NCBI RefSeq assembly: GCF_018861315.1 | Contig: NZ_JAHLDL010000033.1 | Coordinates: 1-52,223 of the forward strand | DNA from: Clostridium bowmanii | GTDB taxonomy: Bacteria > Bacillota > Clostridia > Clostridiales > Clostridiaceae | Direction: 5' to 3' | Length of the DNA: 52,223 nucleotides | In this document: piece by piece, positions 25,412 through 34,322 of the stretch | Layout of the letters: each line of letters opens with the position of its first letter | Position numbering within the stretch: the stretch's first letter is position 1 | The notes under the pieces: model-generated | The model's input: the letters and a program-made list of their open reading frames with translations, nothing else | Databases searched by the model: none | Told to the model about the DNA's origin: nothing | Program-made: the position numbers and the translations under genes

Positions 25412-26899
25412 ATGAAAATTGAAACAATTGATTCAAAAATAAATACTATTATAAATGCCATAGGAACATCCACTCCTACTAAAGTAAAAAGAATATCAAT
25501 TGGTAAAAATCCATCAATACAAGGTGCAATTATCTATATTGATGGTCTAGTAGATAAAAACATTATTAATAGGGATATTCTTAATCCACTAATGATTCAA
25601 ATAAACAGCTCCATAGAACTAAATATGGACACTGCAAGTTTTTTATGTAGTAATTACATTACGGCAGATTGTTCTTTTATTAAGGGCAACACTGAAGAAG
25701 TTTGTAAGCCTATTAAAAATGGAAACACACTACTTCAAATTGAAAATATAGAAGACTATGTAATAATCGATACCACTGGTGGTGCAATTAGGGCAGTAAG
25801 CGACCCATTGAATGAAACTTCATTAAGGGGATCAAGAGATGGTTTTGTGGAAAACTTAGAAGTTAATATAAGTTTACTTAGGAGGATGATAAAAGACCCT
25901 AACCTCTCCATTGAAAAATTTGTTGTCGGAAGGCGATCACAAACGGATTTAGCTTTAGTTTATATTAAAGATTTAGTTAATACAGAGGCTCTAGACGATC
26001 TAAAAGAAAGGATAAATGCAATAGACGTAGATTCAGTTACTGGAATTGGGGCATTCCAAGAATTCATAGATGAAAACCCCTACAGTATTTTTCCTATGTG
26101 TATGTCCACAGAGAGACCAGATAGAGTATCTCCAGCTATTATGGAAGGTAGAATAGCTGTAATTTTAAATGGGTCTCCCTTTGTATTAACACTTCCTTCT
26201 ATATTTGTTGAATTTTTTCACACCGTAGAAGATTATAATGAAAGAACAATATCTGCAAATATAATAAGGCTCATTAGATTTATATCAGTTTTATTAGTTA
26301 TTACACTTCCCTCAATTTATTTAACATTAATTAAATATAATGGCGAACTCATACCTATAGAATTTGTTCTTCCGGTAGTACAATCACGAATAGGAATATC
26401 TCTTTCACCTTTTATAGAAATACTTATACTAGAAATACTAATGGAAATATTAAGAGAAGGTGGATTACGCCTTCCTTCAAAAATAGCCTCAACTTTAAGT
26501 ATAGTAGGTGGTATTATTATAGGAAATACCGCAGTACAATCAAATATGGTAAGTCCTACTACTCTGCTTGTAATTGGTATCACAATTATTGCTTCTTTTG
26601 CAGTGCCCTCGGTTGATATGTCTATTTCTATAAGACTATTAAGATTTCCGATGTTGTTTCTAGCAAATAGCATAGGTATATTGGGGGTTGCTACAGGATA
26701 TACACTTCTTATCCTTCATTTATCTTCCTTAGAGAATTTCGGTGTTCCATATATGGAATTTAATAAGAATGATTTAAAGGATACTTTTATTCGTGCCCCA
26801 TTATGGGAAATGAATTCGCGTCCCTCCGTAATCTCAGAAAGAAATAAAAAAAGACAAACTAGTTTCAGATATAAATTTAGGAGAAAGAAAGATGAATAA
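25412..26899 (+). CDS. Spore germination receptor A subunit (GerA family)
   Basis: A 495-aa GerAA/GerKA-type protein. The soluble N-terminal half (to about residue 270) contains ERPDRVSPAIMEGRIAVILNGSPF and SLRGSRDGFVENLEVN. The C-terminal half has about five membrane helices, with RIGISLSPFIEILILEILMEI and GGIIIGNTAVQSN. The start is placed at the ATG at 25412 behind AAGGTGAT. With the B and C subunits it forms a nutrient-sensing receptor in the spore inner membrane. It is the first gene of a compact A-B-C operon; sigma-G control is expected for the family, but I could not identify a clear sigma-G promoter. Confidence 0.93.
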   Translation: MKIETIDSKINTIINAIGTSTPTKVKRISIGKNPSIQGAIIYIDGLVDKNIINRDILNPLMIQINSSIELNMDTASFLCSNYITADCSFIKGNTEEVCKPIKNGNTLLQIENIEDYVIIDTTGGAIRAVSDPLNETSLRGSRDGFVENLEVNISLLRRMIKDPNLSIEKFVVGRRSQTDLALVYIKDLVNTEALDDLKERINAIDVDSVTGIGAFQEFIDENPYSIFPMCMSTERPDRVSPAIMEGRIAVILNGSPFVLTLPSIFVEFFHTVEDYNERTISANIIRLIRFISVLLVITLPSIYLTLIKYNGELIPIEFVLPVVQSRIGISLSPFIEILILEILMEILREGGLRLPSKIASTLSIVGGIIIGNTAVQSNMVSPTTLLVIGITIIASFAVPSVDMSISIRLLRFPMLFLANSIGILGVATGYTLLILHLSSLENFGVPYMEFNKNDLKDTFIRAPLWEMNSRPSVISERNKKRQTSFRYKFRRKKDE

Positions 26900-28004
26900 A
26901 AAAAACAGGCTACTAACCTCTACTCAGCTATTTTTTATATTAATTGGTTGTATTATTGGTATGGGTGTCACTAGCATCCCTGCGGATGTAGTAACCATTT
27001 CACATCAAGATGGGTGGATTTCTACTATAATAGGTGGAGTATATCCATTATATATTGTCTTAGCTTCCGGAATAATAATAAAAAGACACCCTAATAATAA
27101 TATTATGGAATTAAGCAAATCATACTTTGGAAAGATAATAGGCAATATTTTAAATTTATTCTTTCTGTTTTCATTTTTATTCTACATGGTACTAGTTATT
27201 TCCGCTTCAAGCAATCAATTAAGAGCATATAGTATATATTTTATCCCGCATTTTAAAATAGTTATACTTTTTGTTGCTGTTGCTTGTTATGCTTCGATTA
27301 AAGGTTTAAAGGTATTAGCCAAATTTACTACAATAACATTTTTTTTGTTATCTTTTATTATTGTAGCTTCCACAGTATCCTTTAAGGCTGGTAGTATCTT
27401 AAATGCAAAACCTTTTTTTGGTTCAGGTTTGTCGAAAATTTTAAGCGGAAGCCTAAAAACTATTTTCGCCTATTCAGCTATGGAATTACTACTAATAATA
27501 TATCCATATGTGCAAGATAAAAAAAACATACTAAAAGCTGCCTTAATGAGTACACTTGTAGTAACCGTCTTTCATACCTGGATAGTTTTTACATCTATTT
27601 ATTTTTCTGGACCAGATTTAATAGTAAAACAATTATGGCCATTCTCTTTCGTGGCTGAATCATTCAAAATACCAGTGGTAAATAATTTTAGATATATAGA
27701 GATACTTATATGGATTGCTCTAGCATATAAAACCATATCTATTGAATTTTATGCCGCAACTAAAATATTAAATAGTATTACTAATATTAAAAGAAAGATA
27801 ATTTGTTTTTTATTATTACCAATTGCCTTAATTTTACCACTGTTTATGGAAAATGAAGTGTTGAGGCGAAATATTGCAGGTATGATTATTCCTTGGGTAA
27901 CCTTATTTAATATTTCTTATATAACCATAATTGCGCTATTAACTCTTTTAAAAGGTAAAAGCAAACTTAGATATATTCAAGAAAAAGGAGAATCTTCTAA
28001 ATGA
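26892..28004 (+). CDS. Spore germination receptor B subunit (endospore germination permease)
   Basis: A 370-aa GerAB/GerKB-type protein with ten predicted helices, of the amino acid-polyamine-organocation (APC) superfamily. It starts LTSTQLFFILIGCIIGMGV, typical of the family, and contains GSGLSKILSGSLKTIFAYSAMELLLI. It probably binds the germinant. It overlaps the A gene by 8 nt and the C gene by 4 nt (ATGA), so translation is coupled. Which nutrient it senses cannot be read from sequence. Confidence 0.93.
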   Translation: MNKKNRLLTSTQLFFILIGCIIGMGVTSIPADVVTISHQDGWISTIIGGVYPLYIVLASGIIIKRHPNNNIMELSKSYFGKIIGNILNLFFLFSFLFYMVLVISASSNQLRAYSIYFIPHFKIVILFVAVACYASIKGLKVLAKFTTITFFLLSFIIVASTVSFKAGSILNAKPFFGSGLSKILSGSLKTIFAYSAMELLLIIYPYVQDKKNILKAALMSTLVVTVFHTWIVFTSIYFSGPDLIVKQLWPFSFVAESFKIPVVNNFRYIEILIWIALAYKTISIEFYAATKILNSITNIKRKIICFLLLPIALILPLFMENEVLRRNIAGMIIPWVTLFNISYITIIALLTLLKGKSKLRYIQEKGESSK

Positions 28005-29134
28005 AAAGATATAGTATACTTATAATATCTATTTCATGTATAGTTATATATCTCATATTTAATTCCAGCAAAGGTAATCTTGCAATAGAAAAAATTGATA
28101 TTTGCTCGGGCTTATCCTTTGACCTCATTACAAGTAGCCCGATAAATGAATATAACGTTGGTGCAAGTACGTATGCTTTCCCCCAGAAAGATAAAGTTTC
28201 AAGTGTTATATTAGACTCTATTGCTAAAAACATCCCTGATACCAGATCGATCAGGTCAACTATCAGTAGCAAAGAATTCTTACTTGGATTGCAGAAAGTT
28301 TTTATTTTTAGTGAAGATGTGTCAGCTTCTGGCATTAATCCCATTATTGATATAATGTTTTCCAATCAACAAATGAATGATTCTACATGGGTGGTTGTTT
28401 GTAAAGGAAAGGCTGTTGATATGCTAAAGCTTAAAGTTGAGGATGCTGTCACCTCATCAGATCATATTGACGGTATTATAGAAAGCTCCATCGAACAGAA
28501 CTTCATGTCTGGAGACTATAAAGTCGTAGATGTGTTTGTACGGGTAGGTTCAGAGGGACGAGATCTAGTTCTTCCGTACTTAGAAATATTAAACAATAAA
28601 ATTACTATAACCGGTATGGTTGCTTTCAAAAAAGACAAGTTGCTTGCAAAAATGCCAATGGAAGAAGCCAGGTATATGAATTTTTTAAGGAATAATAAAG
28701 TTAAAGGAACACTCACACTTCAAAAGGATTCACAACACTTGGTATCGACTTATGGAAAGGTAAAAAGGAAGGTACGGTGCGAAAAAATCAATGGTAAATA
28801 TAAATTTAATATTGATTTAGAATTTAGCGGCACGGTTGTAAGTAATACTATGTATAAGGATTTCATGACAAATCCCGAAACTATAGCTAAGTACACTCAT
28901 GAATTAGAGGAAGAAACAAAGAAAAGGTGTAACGAATTTATAAATAAAATGCAAAACGGGTATAAAACCGACTGCCTAGAACTGGGCCGTGATGCCGCAG
29001 CTGCTTTTGGAAGAAATCTTGAAACAGATTGGGATAACATTGTTTGTAGTGCAGACATTAACGTTAATGTAAAAGTAATGGTTAATAATCTTGGTAGAGG
29101 TCAGTTTTTATTCGAAAAAAATAAAGATAATTAA
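28001..29134 (+). CDS. Spore germination receptor C subunit, Ger(x)C family, without a clear lipobox
   Basis: A 377-aa GerAC/GerKC-type protein. Family blocks are FSEDVSASGINPIIDIMFSN (domain 1), NKITITGMVAFKKDKLLAKM (domain 2), RKVRCEKINGKYKFNIDLEFSG (domain 3) and a C-terminal long helix with ELGRDAAAAFGRNLETDWD. GerC proteins are usually lipoproteins with a GCWD-x2-E sequence after the signal peptide. Here the N-terminus, MKRYSILIISISCIVIYLIF, has its only early Cys inside the hydrophobic segment and lacks the WD motif. It may therefore be held by a transmembrane anchor instead. Otherwise full length. Confidence 0.9.
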   Translation: MKRYSILIISISCIVIYLIFNSSKGNLAIEKIDICSGLSFDLITSSPINEYNVGASTYAFPQKDKVSSVILDSIAKNIPDTRSIRSTISSKEFLLGLQKVFIFSEDVSASGINPIIDIMFSNQQMNDSTWVVVCKGKAVDMLKLKVEDAVTSSDHIDGIIESSIEQNFMSGDYKVVDVFVRVGSEGRDLVLPYLEILNNKITITGMVAFKKDKLLAKMPMEEARYMNFLRNNKVKGTLTLQKDSQHLVSTYGKVKRKVRCEKINGKYKFNIDLEFSGTVVSNTMYKDFMTNPETIAKYTHELEEETKKRCNEFINKMQNGYKTDCLELGRDAAAAFGRNLETDWDNIVCSADINVNVKVMVNNLGRGQFLFEKNKDN

Positions 29135-29137
29135 AAA

Positions 29138-29179
29138 AATGAAAGGTCCATAGTTAAATAACACCACTTACCTTTCATT
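29138..29179. terminator. Bidirectional terminator between the ger operon and mscS
   Basis: The stem AATGAAAGGT / ACCTTTCATT with flanking A/T runs lies between convergent genes and overlaps the mscS stop codon. Confidence 0.7.
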
Positions 29180-30038
29180 ATAATAATTCTATATCCTTAT
29201 GTTTAGATAATTCTTCTAAGATATCTTCTACTAGCACATGTTTTAAATTTCTGAAATTTCGTGCCTTACAAATAAACCTTAAGCTAAGGCACACTCCTCC
29301 CTCCTCCATGGAGGTATATATTGTGTGAGAGAGGTTTTCGTAATAAATTGGTAGAGTTTTTGAGGCTATACTTAGTGCGCCCTTTGCTTCTTCCTCTATA
29401 TCCCCTACTTTATCATTAGCTATAGCCATTAATATATCTTTAGCTTTTTTCCAGTCGCTGCTTAGGGTAAGGTGTATTTCAATCTCATTCCAAGTAAATG
29501 GAAAGGAGTTAGTCTCATTTATAAGCTCTTCAGTTAGAACCATTATATTGGGTATATGAGTAATTCTTCCAGTACTTTGTCCGTATGTTTTGTTGTCATT
29601 TTCAATAACTTCAATTATAGTAGTATAAAACCAGTCAACTGCCAATACGTCACCAAGACTTTTTCCGATTTTTATTCTATCACCAATTGCAAAGGGCTTT
29701 TGGGTGTTGATTATTACCCACCCCAGAAAACTAGCTACAACATCACGAAAGGCAAAGGCTAGCCCTGCTGAGAAAATACCTAAAAAAGTCAATATGTCCT
29801 TAGACTCATACATCCATATTGGTATAATAACTATAACTGATAAAATATTTATAAATAATGAAGTTGTCTTTTTATATTTTATTATATCTTTAGAATAAAA
29901 CTTCGATTTATCTACAAATGAGCAGATACCTTTCTTCATTAGATGAAATATAATTATTAGAGCTAAAGTTATTATTAACCTTATTAAAACACTAACGGTT
30001 TGAAACTTTAAACCTAACTCTAGTAAAAATTCAGCCAC
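29178..30038 (-). CDS. Small-conductance mechanosensitive channel family protein (MscS)
   Basis: A 286-aa protein with three N-terminal helices. The pore-lining third helix and its follow-on are LGIFSAGLAFAFRDVVASFLGW, then the beta domain FAIGDRIKIGKSLGDV (family F-x-VGD-I pattern) and a C-terminal alpha/beta domain. It starts at GTG 30038 behind AGGAGGAG. It opens under membrane tension to release solutes at osmotic downshift. It is monocistronic, with a 59-nt gap to aroQ upstream, so read-through from the aro operon is possible. Confidence 0.92.
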   Translation of the reverse strand: MAEFLLELGLKFQTVSVLIRLIITLALIIIFHLMKKGICSFVDKSKFYSKDIIKYKKTTSLFINILSVIVIIPIWMYESKDILTFLGIFSAGLAFAFRDVVASFLGWVIINTQKPFAIGDRIKIGKSLGDVLAVDWFYTTIIEVIENDNKTYGQSTGRITHIPNIMVLTEELINETNSFPFTWNEIEIHLTLSSDWKKAKDILMAIANDKVGDIEEEAKGALSIASKTLPIYYENLSHTIYTSMEEGGVCLSLRFICKARNFRNLKHVLVEDILEELSKHKDIELL

Positions 30039-30097
30039 GAGCTTTCTCCTCCTTTGTATAAATTTTGCCTATATTTAAAATGGACGGTAGTGCTTTA

Positions 30098-30523
30098 CTA
30101 TTGCTGAACTAGTGCGTTTATTGCCATAACATATCCATATTTACCAAAGCCACAAATTTGACCGTAGCAGGCTGGTGCAATTACTGATTTATGTCTAAAT
30201 TCTTCCCTTGCCTGAATATTACTAAGATGAACCTCTATAGTATTTATTGATATGGATTTTATAGCATCAAATATTGCAATACTATAATGGGTATATGCCC
30301 CAGCATTGATGATTATTCCATCATACTTTTCATAGGCCCCTTGTATAAAATTTATTATTTCACCTTCAATATTGCTTTGGACAATATCAACGTGAACCTG
30401 AATCTTTTTAGCCTCTTTATAGAGATAGCTACACATTTCTTCGTAAGTTGTGTTTCCGTACACACCCTTTTCCCTTATTCCAAGAAAATTTAGGTTTGGA
30501 CCATTAATTATTATTACCTTCAT
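30098..30523 (-). CDS. aroQ: 3-Dehydroquinate dehydratase, type II
   Basis: A 141-aa class II dehydroquinase (flavodoxin-like dodecamer). Motifs are IINGPNLNFLG, the catalytic loop region REKGVYGNTTYEEM with the Tyr, GIIINAGAYTHYSIA and EVHLSNIQAREEFR, with the catalytic His near the C-terminal HKSVIAPA. It is the last gene of the aromatic operon, placed right after the shikimate-kinase relic. It duplicates the activity of the type I enzyme at 3550-4314 with an unrelated fold. Confidence 0.94.
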   Translation of the reverse strand: MKVIIINGPNLNFLGIREKGVYGNTTYEEMCSYLYKEAKKIQVHVDIVQSNIEGEIINFIQGAYEKYDGIIINAGAYTHYSIAIFDAIKSISINTIEVHLSNIQAREEFRHKSVIAPACYGQICGFGKYGYVMAINALVQQ

Positions 30524-30534
30524 ACCCTCTCTCC

Positions 30535-30742
30535 TTATTTAATATTTTCTGCATATATATCTATAATATTACTCTTCATATCATCAATATTACTAATATT
30601 CATAATTTCATAGTCACAATATCTTTTGTACAATAGTCCTCTCTAGTAAAATAATCTATAAATTTGAGAAGGATCCTTTGCAAGTAGAGGACTAGTCTCA
30701 TTTACCCGAGCTAGGCATACCAATTAAAACTATATTTTTCAT
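30535..30742 (-). pseudogene. aroK: Shikimate kinase remnant (aroK relic in the aro operon)
   Basis: Reading from an ATG at 30742: MKNIVLIGMPSSG (Walker A start) is followed at once by SPLLAKDPSQIYRL, a stop, then LLYKRYCDYEIMNISNIDDM. These are the N-terminus and the C-terminal third of shikimate kinase, matching the intact copy at 2988-3491 (RPLLSKDPSQINKL, HLYKKYCDYEVVNTGSIDDI). About 90 central residues are deleted and a nonsense codon follows. It fills the gap between pheA and aroQ, where a functional aroK once sat. Confidence 0.87.
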
Positions 30743-30744
30743 CT

Positions 30745-31860
30745 TCATTTTATATCCGATATTGAACTTCTATAATTGCCCAATGTCTTAAAGTAACGAC
30801 TATTCAATTTAATTAATTCAATTGAAGTTACTACCTTAGGTTCATTTATATTTCCTTCGAAATCTATATAAAAGAAATATTCCCAGGGCTTATCCACTAT
30901 TGGTCTAGATTCAATTTTCAAAAGATTTATATTATTCTCTGCAAAGTGCTTTAATACGTTATAAAGTGAGCCTGCTTTGTGGGTTGTGGACAAAACCAAG
31001 CTTATTTTATCGTTTTTATTAGTTATTTCCATTTCTTTCCCAATGACAACAAATCTAGTGGTGTTTGTTGCATTTGAATTTACGTTTTTTTGTAAAATTT
31101 TCAGACCATATATTTCTGACGCCTTAGAGCTTGCTATAGCAGCCAAGGTTTTATCCCGCCTTTCTTTAACTAACTCTGCACTTTTCGCAGTGCTATTAAA
31201 AGGAATTAACTTCCAATGCTTATAACCTTTCAAATATTCCATACTTTGCTCTAAACCTTGGGGGTGAGAATAAACTTCTTTAATTCCCATTAGATTTTGG
31301 CTTATTTTAAGATATTTTTCCCCTATTATATAAAAGCTATATTTATTAAGAAGATCATAAACCTCAGATATAGCTCCTGTAGATGAATTTTCTATAGGAA
31401 TAACACCATAATTTATTTTCCCATATCTTAAGTCCAAAAATATATCTTCAAACTCACTTATTGCTTTTGTATACACTTTTTCACCAAAATATCCTTTAAG
31501 TGCTTCCTCGCTAAAGGAACCCTTAACACCATAAAATCCAACAGTTAGCTTTTCATCCCTAATTAAAACTCCATCCGTATTTAAATTTTTGTTTTGATAT
31601 CCCCTACTTATTTCCATAACAGATTTAAAGAACTCTTCTACTTCTAAAAGTAAATCCTTATTTTTAACTAAATCTAAAGTTTCTTTTATAACTGCTTCTT
31701 CTCTTGCAGCATTCAGAATATCTATGTTGTTTTTCTTTTTATATTGGGCTATCTTTAGAACTACCTCCATACGCTTTTCAAAAAGTGAAAGGAGATTCCC
31801 ATCAATTTTATCAATTTCATTCCTCAAATCAACTATGTCAAAATCATCTACATTACTCAT
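30745..31860 (-). CDS. pheA: Chorismate mutase / prephenate dehydratase (P-protein)
   Basis: A 371-aa bifunctional enzyme for phenylalanine synthesis. Residues about 8-95 are an AroQ-type all-helical chorismate mutase (LRNEIDKIDGNLLSLFEKRM). Residues about 110-285 are prephenate dehydratase, with GVKGSFSEEAL, VIPIENSSTGAISEVYDLL and the catalytic TRF in NTTRFVVIG. The C-terminus is an ACT regulatory domain with KIESRPIVDKPWEY, the ESRP phenylalanine-binding motif, so feedback inhibition by Phe is expected. It follows aroC by 59 nt. Confidence 0.95.
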   Translation of the reverse strand: MSNVDDFDIVDLRNEIDKIDGNLLSLFEKRMEVVLKIAQYKKKNNIDILNAAREEAVIKETLDLVKNKDLLLEVEEFFKSVMEISRGYQNKNLNTDGVLIRDEKLTVGFYGVKGSFSEEALKGYFGEKVYTKAISEFEDIFLDLRYGKINYGVIPIENSSTGAISEVYDLLNKYSFYIIGEKYLKISQNLMGIKEVYSHPQGLEQSMEYLKGYKHWKLIPFNSTAKSAELVKERRDKTLAAIASSKASEIYGLKILQKNVNSNATNTTRFVVIGKEMEITNKNDKISLVLSTTHKAGSLYNVLKHFAENNINLLKIESRPIVDKPWEYFFYIDFEGNINEPKVVTSIELIKLNSRYFKTLGNYRSSISDIK

Positions 31861-31919
31861 AAAATCACATCCTTAAATTATCACCATCGCAGCTGCTTAT
31901 TTTCTACGAAGCTGTAATA

Positions 31920-32990
31920 TTATATAAAATCTAAAATACTCATTGCTGCACAGGATTCAATTACTGGTAGTGCTCTTAACACTATACAAGGATCGTGCCT
32001 ACCTGTAACAGATACTTCTGAGTTCTCGTAAGTACCCATATCGATAGTATTTTGAAGCTTAGCTATGGAAGGTGTAGGCTTAATTGCTACTCTAAACACA
32101 ATAGGCATCCCATTAGAAATTCCACCATTAATTCCACCATTATTATTAGTCTTCATGCAAACCTTGCCGTTATTCATGTAAGGAATATCATTAGCATTGC
32201 TTCCCCGAACTTTTGTTATTTCAAATCCTTCACCAAACTCTACACCCTTTACTGCTGGTACAGAAAATAGTAATTGAGCTAAATTACTCTCAATAGAATC
32301 AAAAAACGGTTCACCGAGGCCACAAGGTAAATCCAATATAACAGCTTCAATTATACCTCCCACAGAATCTGATTCTTCCTTGGCTTTTAAAATAATATTT
32401 TTCATTTTTTCACCTTTCACATCATTAATCACGGGGAAGTTTTTCTTTAAAATATCTATTAGAAGCTGATTTTTTAAATTGACACCAGAAAAATAACTGT
32501 CTGAGACATTGCCAATACTCAAAATATGGCTTCCAATTTTGATTCCCTTACCTTTAAGGATTTGTTTAGCAACAGCACCTGCAAAAACAAGTGGTGCAGT
32601 AATCCTTCCCGAGAAATGGCCGCCGCCTCTATAGTCGTTAAACCCAGAATATTTAACTTTTCCTGTGAAATCTGCATGACCCGGTCTTACTAAATCCTTT
32701 AACTTATCATAATCCCTAGAGTTTTGATTTTCATTGAAAATAACCCCGCAAAGTGGTGTTCCAGTGGTATATCCATTAAAATATCCACTTAAAATTTCAA
32801 CTTTATCTCCTTCACTTCTTTTGGTTGAAAATTCATCTCTGCCTGGCGCTCTTCTTTGCATTTCGCTTGCTATAAAATTCATATCAAGTGCTATACCAGC
32901 TGGTAATCCATCAATGGTTATTCCTATGCCTCTTCCATGAGATTCTCCAAAGATAGAATACTTTATTTTTTTACCCCATTGTCCACTCAT
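31920..32990 (-). CDS. aroC: Chorismate synthase
   Basis: A 356-aa FMN-dependent enzyme that makes chorismate from EPSP by trans-elimination of phosphate. Family signatures are IFGESHGRGIGITIDG, RRAPGRDEFSTKRSEGD, HADFTGKVKYSGFNDYRGGG and NNGGINGGISNGMP. Its start codon lies 20 nt inside the end of aroA, so the two are translationally coupled. Confidence 0.96.
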   Translation of the reverse strand: MSGQWGKKIKYSIFGESHGRGIGITIDGLPAGIALDMNFIASEMQRRAPGRDEFSTKRSEGDKVEILSGYFNGYTTGTPLCGVIFNENQNSRDYDKLKDLVRPGHADFTGKVKYSGFNDYRGGGHFSGRITAPLVFAGAVAKQILKGKGIKIGSHILSIGNVSDSYFSGVNLKNQLLIDILKKNFPVINDVKGEKMKNIILKAKEESDSVGGIIEAVILDLPCGLGEPFFDSIESNLAQLLFSVPAVKGVEFGEGFEITKVRGSNANDIPYMNNGKVCMKTNNNGGINGGISNGMPIVFRVAIKPTPSIAKLQNTIDMGTYENSEVSVTGRHDPCIVLRALPVIESCAAMSILDFI

Positions 32991-34293
32991 TAACTTTCCC
33001 TCCTAGGCGCATAAAATCCTGATAAAAATCCGGGTAGGATTTTTTTACTGCACCACTATCCTCTATTGTAAGATTTTCAGTACATCTAGTTGAAGCAATT
33101 GCCAAGGCCATAGCTATTCTATGATCATTCCAACTGTTTACAATGCCACCCACAAGCCATGGTTTACCATGAATTATAAGTGAATCTCCTCTTTCTATAA
33201 CCTCCGCTCCAATTTTATTTAATTCCGTAGTTATAGCTTTTATTCTATCAGATTCTTTAAATCTAGCTCTCCTAGCATTAATGATTTCTGTAGTTCCAAC
33301 ACTTAATGCTCCAAGCACTGCTACTATTGGTAAAAGGTCAGGACATTGTGATACATCAATAATGCTGCCTTTTAAATCTGATTTTGAAGCTTTTATGATA
33401 CCATCAACAAGTGATATATTTCCGCCCATATCTTTTATTATGTCCACTATTACTTTGTCGCCTTGAAGTGATTCCATATTTACATCGAGGCACTGTAGTT
33501 CTCCACCTAAAACACCTGCTGCTAGATAAAATGCTGCTTGAGAAAAATCGCCTTCAACACTATAATCTCTATTTTCATAGCATTGATTTCCTTTTATTTT
33601 GAATTCTCTATAATTATTATTTTCTATGGTTACTCCAAATTTGGAAAGTACATCTAAAGTTAAATCTATGTACCCAATGGATTCCATTTTTGTAGTAACT
33701 ACAATTGTGGAATCGCCATTTAATAAGGGTAGTTCATAAAGTAACCCAGTAATAAATTGAGAACTTACATCCCCTCTAAGTTCAAAATTTCCGGGTTTAA
33801 GTTTTCCTTCTATTGTTAGTGGAAGGCAACCTCCCTTTGTAGTGTACTTTATATTCTGCTTATCAAAAATCTCATAATAAGGTTTAAGTGGTCTTTGTGA
33901 TAGTTTACCCTTCCCTTTAAAAATTATTTTTTCACCACTGTGCATGCCTATAGGTATTAGAAACCTTAAGGTTGATCCACTTTCATTGCATTCTAGCTCA
34001 TTGCGTGCAGCCACATTGTTTTCAAGTTTACTATTTACAAATCCTAGGCTGGAAAACCCGCTAGCACATTTACCATTTATGTGGAGACCATCAGGGATCT
34101 TTTTTATTTGTGCTCCTAGTTTTTCCATTATTTCGCAGGTGGCTATTATATCCTCAGACATACTAATATTATTAATTGTACATTGGCCGTTGCTAAGTGC
34201 TGCGGCTATAATTACTCTATGACATAATGATTTTGAAGGTGGTATTTTTACTTTTCCATTTAATGAAAAGGGCTGAATAGTAACTGCTTTCAT
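32971..34293 (-). CDS. aroA: 3-Phosphoshikimate 1-carboxyvinyltransferase (EPSP synthase)
   Basis: A 440-aa enzyme, condensing shikimate-3-phosphate and PEP. It shows PPSKSLCHRVIIAAALS (substrate Lys/Ser/Arg), ESGSTLRFLIPIG with the Arg, GDVSSQFITGLLYELP, ARFKESDRIKAI and NDHRIAMALAIAS. The ATG follows GCGAGGTGAT. It lies 29 nt after aroB and overlaps aroC. Confidence 0.96.
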   Translation of the reverse strand: MKAVTIQPFSLNGKVKIPPSKSLCHRVIIAAALSNGQCTINNISMSEDIIATCEIMEKLGAQIKKIPDGLHINGKCASGFSSLGFVNSKLENNVAARNELECNESGSTLRFLIPIGMHSGEKIIFKGKGKLSQRPLKPYYEIFDKQNIKYTTKGGCLPLTIEGKLKPGNFELRGDVSSQFITGLLYELPLLNGDSTIVVTTKMESIGYIDLTLDVLSKFGVTIENNNYREFKIKGNQCYENRDYSVEGDFSQAAFYLAAGVLGGELQCLDVNMESLQGDKVIVDIIKDMGGNISLVDGIIKASKSDLKGSIIDVSQCPDLLPIVAVLGALSVGTTEIINARRARFKESDRIKAITTELNKIGAEVIERGDSLIIHGKPWLVGGIVNSWNDHRIAMALAIASTRCTENLTIEDSGAVKKSYPDFYQDFMRLGGKVNEWTMG

Positions 34294-34322
34294 ATATTAT
34301 CACCTCGCTTTGAAATAAAAAT

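Noticed and set aside
29178-30038. mscS as part of the aro operon
   Set aside because: It lies 59 nt after aroQ and has a separate good ribosome binding site, but no promoter or terminator between them could be identified either way; function is unrelated.
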